Source: Sipunculus nudus
Taxonomy: Eukaryota > Annelida > Sipuncula > Golfingiida > Sipunculidae
Length of the DNA stretch: 64,000 nucleotides
Assembly: GCA_026874595.1 (NCBI GenBank)
Contig: CM049307.1
Coordinates: 50,783,370 to 50,847,369 of the forward strand
Reading direction: 5' to 3'
The notes under the pieces are model-generated. The model was not told the origin of the DNA, did no database searches, and saw only the letters and a list, made by a program, of their open reading frames with translations. This document shows positions 57,436-64,000 of the stretch, piece by piece (within the stretch, counting starts at the first letter, position 1; every line of letters starts with the position of its first letter). The translations under genes were made by a program, and so were the position numbers.

Positions 57436-59597
57436 TATAATTAAAGTCTGTCAGTCAGGCCTTCACAAATTACAATCAAGTATACTCATCTCCCCCATTT
57501 TAATTGATTTTTTAACCTCTTCATGTGTACAGAAAGTGTATATTTTATCCACAGTTTTAAAATTCTGGACATTTTTTTAGTATAAATTAAGGGTCCAATA
57601 TATAATGGCCAGCTTTGGACTCCGTTTTTGACGATTATGCAGGAATGGCCATACGATCTAAAGACTGCTCGAAACCACTATGATATTGCTAGATATATAT
57701 CAGATTGCGCATATATGTACGTCAAAAATATACGATACTGGTTTAATGTCTTAATGTATAAAAGCATGTTTACCATAAATCAAAACAAATGTTTTAACTA
57801 TGGTCACAGTTGAATGATATTTCAGATATGAAAAGTTCAGATTGATTATTTGACGCTGTGTTATATTTTAGCAGCCATTATTGACTTCAGTACATCTTTG
57901 ATGGTGTGACATCTAGTGATGGGCTGATGGCCAGGTTAGTGTATACAATATGACAATTGATTTTGCAGTTCCATAATTGATTACTGCCAAAGTTTTGCAC
58001 ATAACTCAGGTTCTGTAATTAGGGAAAGGTGTGCTTAGATGAAAATGTAATAAGAAAAGTCTGTGTTAACAAATAAATTCATTCCTAGGGTTTCTATTCA
58101 CATATGTAGGCTATAGAATATGGATATATTTTAACAAACATGTAGGTGTATATATCAGTTGAGGCAATGTGTAGGTCTATAATGATCAGAAATTTCATAC
58201 ATCTAAACAACCCATTAATACTTATAACCAGTTGGCAGATGCAAACCAATTTTTATTGAGAATTTATCATGAAATTTCACTCTATTCCCTACACTAGCAG
58301 TGAGATCACTGATAAAGCAACACAAATAACATAGTATTGTGCTTGCCAGCTGACTGGTTTGATATTCAAGGAAACCACCCACATACAGGAGACACTAAAC
58401 AGAGTATATTCCATTGATGATGTAATACCCAAGACTTTTCCTGTTACTGACATGATGTTAACCTTATACCAATTGACAGTTTATTCAGGATATGACATCT
58501 GCAGATATGCAAGATATTGACATATCAGTCATCTTTTATTACTGTGCATTTATTTGATGACTAAGCTAATGGTTGGCCAATCGGAAACCTGTCCAATCAA
58601 CCCAAAATAAGGGTGTGGCCATATTACATAAGTTATACCTTGGTATGATATTGAGCCAAAGATTACTAAGTATATTTGAAGTCCTGACCTCAAAGCTGCA
58701 TGACTGTTATACAAGGTCTAATGCGTTACCTTTCTTTCAACGTTATTTGGAATGTAATTTCTTTTACCGAGTGAAACCATGGCCATTATGTTTACTTCAT
58801 GCTATGTAGGCTATAGGCTATTACATATATTCATCATGTACTTAACTGAATTTTATTAAATTGGAATGTCTCTTCAAAACGTCTCTTTCAGTGCCTCATT
58901 TATCAAATTCAAAGAGTTGTACCAGCAAGAATATTACAAAATCTTAGTATTTGTGTTGTGATGCAAAGGTAAAAAAATATATGCTAATAATCAGTCATGT
59001 GCAATAAAATATGCTGACAAAGGGATATTAGTCTGTGGTGCTGAACAGATATTTGCCTCACGCTGTGGCTGTCAGACAGCAAGATCTATTTTTGATAGTA
59101 AGCTCAGCCAGTAAGTTCTATTTTTAATAGTTCCTTGCTTATCATATCACATGTTGATTTCTAAAATAAGATAATTACAGGGAAGTATAAAACAATAGTT
59201 TACCTAATTGTACAGGTGAACATGCAAGTTACATATTGACAGAGCAAAGAAATTTGGTTTGTCGGTCCAAAAATATTTAGGGTAAAAATATCCAATTTCC
59301 TGTACTTTATTCCAGGTGTGTCACACATTCTAGTTTGGTGGCATTTTCCTTTACATTATTTATTTGATTTTCCTGTTACTTACCTCTACTTAATCAGTTA
59401 TTTTTGAGTGAAAATATTTGGTTGTATGTCTAATTCTTCTTGGCTGAAGCTGAAAGACTAAAGATTTGTCATACATTACAAAATGCAAATGATATTTATG
59501 TTCTTTTCAAAATATGGGGAATGTCAGGTTTGGAAGAAATTATTGTACTCCCATTAGTACCTGTACAAAACAGGTTTTTTATAATACCAAGAATAAA
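57436..59597. other. Downstream of terminal exon 26, nothing recognised
   Basis: The first part may be a 3' UTR (ATTAAA a few bases after the stop). The remainder is AT-rich without recognised elements. Confidence 0.4.
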
Positions 59598-59640
59598 ACA
59601 AGTGACCCATGGGTCATGACGCTCAGCTGCCAAGCATGAC
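59598..59640 (+). repeat. Family A left end, solitary
   Basis: AACAAGTGACCCATGGGTCA then GCTCAGCTGCC. A family P copy begins about 275 bp further on and may interrupt the element. Confidence 0.5.
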
Positions 59641-59916
59641 CTGTGACATCATGGACTGAGATTCACAACTTCCAGTCAAATTTTGAAGAACCAATTTGCC
59701 AATTTGTTGAAAATTTTCTATGACAACAGAAATATATATCACCTATGTCTGGTTAAAACACAGTGAATTGATGGTCTGAGGAAAATGCATGATTGTTAAG
59801 CTATAAGGAACTTTTCCAACAGCTTGCTTGAAACCTGTCAGTCTCAAAAGGAACTCCACAAAGGGCAAATACAAGATCAAAATATATAGCAAAACTCAAG
59901 AAAATACATGCAAGAA

Positions 59917-61096
59917 CTAGAATACGGGTAGTCGACAAGCGACTACGTGTATCCCCCTAAATCAGAGTGGAACGGGTGAAGTGAGGCATGGATTGAGTGG
60001 CAAGGGGAAATAGTGTTGCATATTAGCATGGATGTCTGCAGCCCCATTGTGTATGTAGGTTGTGCCACCTACCACAAAATCCAGAAAGCTGTCCAAGTTG
60101 TATACATATGCAAATTTAAGGCAGATAAGTCAAACCACTACATGTATATGAGTGATTTTTGCCCTTGGCAGACAAACAGATGGAAGCTGTGCAAAAATGG
60201 CTGCAGGTGGCGCCACCAGTTTTGCGTATGATAAAGAGCTATGTGAGAACTATACACATGCAAAACTTTAGCCCTATCGGTCAAACAGTTCCCAAGATAT
60301 GAGCTTGAATATCTGCTGCATAAATGTAGAATGTAGGTGGCGCCACCTGTCATAAAATCAAGAGAGCTTTCGGGGATGTATAAACCTGCAAAATTTTAGG
60401 CAGATATGTCTGACTACTGCAGAGATATGAGTGATTTTATCCCATGGCAGACAAATAGACGGGAGCTGTGCAAAAATGGCTGCAGGTGGCGCCACCAGTT
60501 TTGCGTATGATACAGAGCTATGTGAGATCTATACACATGCAAAATTTTGGCTCAATCCGTCAAAAAGTTCCCGAGATATGAGCTTGGATGTCTGCAGCGT
60601 AAAGTTAATGTAGGTGGCGCCACCTGTCATAAAATCAGAAAAGCTGTCCAGGATGTATACGCATGCTGAATTTTAGATGAATTAGTCAAACCACTGCAGA
60701 GATATGAGTGATTTCAACCCAAGGCAGACGAACAGATGGACACTGTGCAAACATGGTTGCAGGTGGCGCCACCATTTTTTGTGTATGTTATAAAGCTCTC
60801 CAAGGGCTACATATTTGCAAAAATATTTTCCTGATCGGTCAAACGGTTCCCGAGATATGTGGGTTTATGTGTGGAAACAGACCCACAAACTTACGCAGAA
60901 CGCAGAGGAAAGGTCAGAGGTCAAAACAAAATCGGGGCGCATCAGTTCACATGTGACCAGAACGTAATCCCGGGTTTCGTAAAATTCCGCCCAGTGGTTA
61001 TGGAGGAGTTCTCCGGACACCTACGCGGCGGCGGGGGCGGCAGCGTGCAGCTGAAAACATAGTATCCGCAAAACTCTGTTTTGGCGGATACAATTA
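59917..61096 (-). mobile_element. Family P, complete copy
   Basis: CTAGAATACGGGTAGTCG to TTGGCGGATACAATTA, both hairpins intact; perfect GGTGGCGCCACC at about 60205, 60335, 60485, 60613 and 60763. Close to copy 1 (6277-7467) in module order. Confidence 0.75.
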
Positions 61097-61542
61097 TTGA
61101 GAAACAGGTGCTTCTGTATGAATTTTTATTCAATACAAGCCAACTGTACTGCACTTTTATAAATGATGGTAATATTTATTCAGAAATATTTGACCCAATC
61201 CTTTACAAGATTACATAAATATACATCCAACTGCATTCACTTTGACTGTTTTTGAGATAATATGATCAAAAGGAATTAAAAGATGGTTGCCTGGTGGCTA
61301 TATTGGACTTCTGACAAGTCTGAAATCAGACAACAAACATTCTCTAAATCGGACCAAACATTAAAGAAAAATTACTGAAACTGCACTGAAGAAAGAATTG
61401 CTAAGGTGGCTAACTGGCAGACATAATGGATTTCTGACAAGTATGACATTTGATATCCCACATTCTCCAATAAGAGACCAAACTTGGGGCAAATTATCCA
61501 GCAATGAATGCCCAAAATAATTCAAAAGGCATGTTCAGGCGC

Positions 61543-61647
61543 TCATATCAGATTTATAGATATGCAATTGTAAAAAGTGTAAGTCCAGTATTTTTTATTA
61601 TCACTCTGCTTTTCAATGGGGTCAGCAGGGTAGGTAAACTGCCAAAC
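61543..61647 (-). CDS. Possible terminal exon of an unknown minus-strand gene
   Basis: ATTTTCTTTCAG acceptor, then 34 open codons and TGA: VWQFTYPADPIEKQSDNKKY and WTYTFYNC. The composition looks protein-like, but I recognise no family and no upstream exon is visible. An open run of this length can occur by chance. Confidence 0.2.
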   Translation of the reverse strand, partial: VWQFTYPADPIEKQSDNKKYWTYTFYNCISINLI

Positions 61648-62089
61648 CTGAAAGAAAATAAATGCAGAAAGAATGACTAAGAGTCTTGAAATAAAACAAA
61701 AAGCCATCCTAAATCAAGGTACACATCCACATATTATGAGAACAAACACTTGCTTTTATATGTGGTGATATTTATTAAAATATTCAGATCTCTAGGAAAC
61801 TAAGTTTATTGCTAGGATTCCATAAAATAAACTGCAAAATATTCCCATCATCTTATAAATCAGTAGCTAAACCTTAATACTATACTCTCATAGTCTTAAT
61901 GCCTGGCTGAAGCATTCAGACAACAGTGTTTTTGTTATGAAGTAACGAGGTACTTATCACTGAGCCTTATCACTTATTAGGCTGATACAAAAGGGAGTCA
62001 TATGTCACCATTGTCACTCACAATTACAGCCACACAGGGAGATGTACCAGCTGAAGTGGGATAGTTAAATATACAAGAAAAATAGAGAT

Positions 62090-62960
62090 GGTCTATAAAA
62101 TAAGTAATTGTGAACATCCCTGACCTATGACCTTGGCCTTTTGCCCATATATCAACTGGATTTTTTCTAAATGATGGGTAACTACTAACCACTTAAATCT
62201 AGTGAATTACTTGGCAACCAATGGGTGAATAACTCTGACCTGCAACCTTTAACCTGCTGGCCAGTTGACCCCAAAATCAATAAGTTATTTATTCAAGCAA
62301 AAAGACCGATAAATATAAAGTTTGAGTCAAACTGAGTGATGCATAGATGTGGCATATGTGAAAGACTGAAGGTTTGGGTGAACAGTTACAATTGAAATAT
62401 GCTCACAAGCATTTAGAACAATTAAATATTGTGACCTTGACCTTTGACTTTTTGACCTCAACATCAACAGGCTTCTTCCCTTAATGGTAGTCAAGCCATA
62501 TATGACAGATGGAAGGTACAGATTGAAAAGTTTGCCTGAAAATGACTCCACGCAAGAAGTGGGTGCTGTGAACTTGACCTTTGACCTCAAAATCAACAGG
62601 TCTTTTCCCCTGTTGGCAGAGAAGCGATATCAGTGCTGAAAGGTTTGGAATGAAAAGTCTAGCTTGAAATGTGTCCACAAACTTTTCAAAGAAGTGGATC
62701 CTGTGACCCTGACCTTTGACCTTGTGACCTCAAAATCTATAGGATTCTTCTCCAACTTAGTAGGTGAACTATATGTGATAAATCAAAGAATTGGGATGAA
62801 AGGGTTGGCTTTTCAAAGAAGAGGCTCCTGTGACCTTGACCTTTGGACCTAAAAAAATTATGGTTCTTCCCCTGTTGGTAGGTGAGCTGTATGTGAAAGA
62901 TGGAAGGTTTGGGATGAAAATTTTGTCTCAAAGAGTTATTTCTGGGGGATGCAAACACAC
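62090..62960. repeat. Tandem-like repeat with GTGACCTTGACCTTTGACCT motif
   Basis: About five to seven diverged units of 120-140 bp, each with a TGACCTTTGACCT-like block, AAAATCAACAGG, TTCTTCCCCTGTTGG and GGAAGGTTTGGGATGAAAAG. This wording is typical of a widespread mollusc repeat. The minus-strand ORFs here are by-products. Confidence 0.65.
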
Positions 62961-62984
62961 ACCATAACTTTGAGAATATAGGAC

Positions 62985-63196
62985 GCAGTGGCCTAATTTC
63001 AGGTTTGCAAGGAGATCTTTTTATAACCTCTAAGACTGCATAGGGTTCATGGCCCTAGCCCCTACGGTTACGATTTGTGCCCTGCTAACGGACGGACGGC
63101 CGGCCGGACGGGCGGACGGACGGACAGACGTAAGGACGATGGACAAAGACCCATCGCTATAGCCCAGCATGACTGAAAGTCAGCTGAGCTAAAAAT
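62985..63196 (+). repeat. Family A right-end fragment
   Basis: TAATTTCAGGTTTGCAAGGA, GGACGGACGGCCGGCCGGAC and the end AGTCAGCTGAGCTAAAAATG; directly follows the TGACCT repeats. Confidence 0.65.
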
Positions 63197-63495
63197 GTGT
63201 ACCCTATGTGTCTGAATTTGCCACAGAGAAACAAACTGACAGATTTAGATCGTACAAGGGAAATTCCACGGCAATTGTAATATGAACTTTTTGCCCTTGC
63301 TAAAATGTATTAAAAAATTATGTGCATTGATAAACTAATTAAATAGTCCACATTATCTCCAATAGTTATTTCTTTTTAAAATTGTTTAAAGAGAATGGGA
63401 TCCTTTATGTGAAAGGGCAAGGCATTCACAGAAGTTGACATATTCTCTGATGCAACCTGATACAAATAAAACAGAAATGTATATAAATATACAAG

Positions 63496-63501
63496 TTTAT
63501 T
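63496..63501 (-). terminator. Candidate polyadenylation signal
   Basis: AATAAA on the minus strand downstream of the possible terminal exon at 63867-63983. Frequent by chance in AT-rich DNA. Confidence 0.15.
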
Positions 63502-63866
63502 TTTAATAGTTGACTTTACATATACATGTCTTGATATTCAAAGTTAACATGAAAGCAATTTCAGGTTGGCCTTTTCATGTTGCCAGCACACAGCTTTCCA
63601 TCAGACTCCAAATAGCACATAAGATATATATTTACAAAGAGATGTCACTTGTGAACATATATCACCAGCTTTTCATATTCAGGTAGCACCAATTAATTCT
63701 GTGTTGTTTTAATTCTGCTACATTTTCTGCTAAATTTATGTTTCTGTGTTTCCCTAGTACATAACCAAATTTTTTTTGAGCCTGCCTTTCATATTTATAA
63801 TACTGTAAACTTGAGCTTTGGGAAAGTAAAATAAAAGCGTTTCAACCTTACAGTCACTTTTCATCT

Positions 63867-63983
63867 TTATGGTGGGTTCCTGAAATAAATATTTCCAGCA
63901 TCAAATCTGATGCATTTGTTCATAGGTCTATTCTTCTTCACTGTATTATTAAAGCTGTCAGATATTTGAGCGAACAATGTCAG
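63867..63983 (-). CDS. Possible terminal exon at the window edge
   Basis: TATTCTTAG acceptor, 38 open codons and TAA: LTLFAQISDSFNN, TVKKNRPMNK and CIRFDAGNIYFRNPP. A minus-strand AATAAA lies at 63496-63501, a plausible 3' UTR of about 365 nt. Unrecognised; upstream exons would be beyond 64000. Confidence 0.22.
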   Translation of the reverse strand: MTLFAQISDSFNNTVKKNRPMNKCIRFDAGNIYFRNPP

Positions 63984-64000
63984 CTAAGAATAATACAGCT

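Overview
The window is animal DNA. It holds one large, intron-rich gene: a lysosomal alpha-mannosidase (glycoside hydrolase family 38, MAN2B1/LAMAN type) read on the minus strand from an ATG at 43987 to at least 1863. The gene architecture and the repeats (hairpin-ended, tandem-core elements of the kind called pearl or Helitron-like in bivalves, a tRNA-derived SINE, many MITEs) suggest a mollusc, most likely a bivalve. That assignment is inference; no species-specific sequence is visible.

I resolved 25 consecutive coding exons on the minus strand by GT/AG boundaries, reading phase and match to the LAMAN family. They cover residues 1-992: signal peptide, the zinc and catalytic residues (H73, D75, D197, D319, H444 in the model) and most of the C-terminal beta domains. 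The terminal exon (residues 993-1022 plus stop) is not in the 1.86 kb left of exon 25. A phase-matched, LAMAN-like terminal exon instead lies on the PLUS strand at 57344-57435, about 13 kb upstream of exon 1. Adding it gives 1022 residues, close to the usual length of about 1010. This points to an inversion, a misassembly, or a stray second copy of the last exon.

The most interesting biology is exon 6. Three intact versions (34091-34188, 31400-31497, 27581-27678) are each exactly 98 bp, in the same phase, with good splice sites, and encode alternative forms of the same 33-residue catalytic-domain segment (residues 247-279). Because 98 is not a multiple of 3, exactly one copy must be used to keep the frame, so these look like mutually exclusive exons. 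Around them lie a frameshifted fourth copy (28765-28854) and three truncated copies with a period of about 162 bp, one of them displaced by a transposon. I know of no description of this in alpha-mannosidases.

The proximal promoter (about 110-130 bp upstream of the ATG) has two MITF/TFEB-type M-boxes, as expected for a lysosomal gene. The rest is repeats. A Helitron-like family with repeated GGTGGCGCCACC palindromes occurs in at least eight copies. There is also a 180-bp tandem-core element, a second large family (family A) ending in AGCTGAGCTAAAAATG, Tc1/mariner-like and hAT-like MITEs, a decayed MULE transposase (about 46.1-46.9 kb), a SINE at 53.6 kb, and repeats carrying nuclear-receptor DR1 motifs at 62.1-62.9 kb. 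At the right edge two weak minus-strand terminal-exon candidates may belong to a neighbouring gene. Most six-frame ORFs in the window are chance ORFs in introns or repeats and are not annotated.
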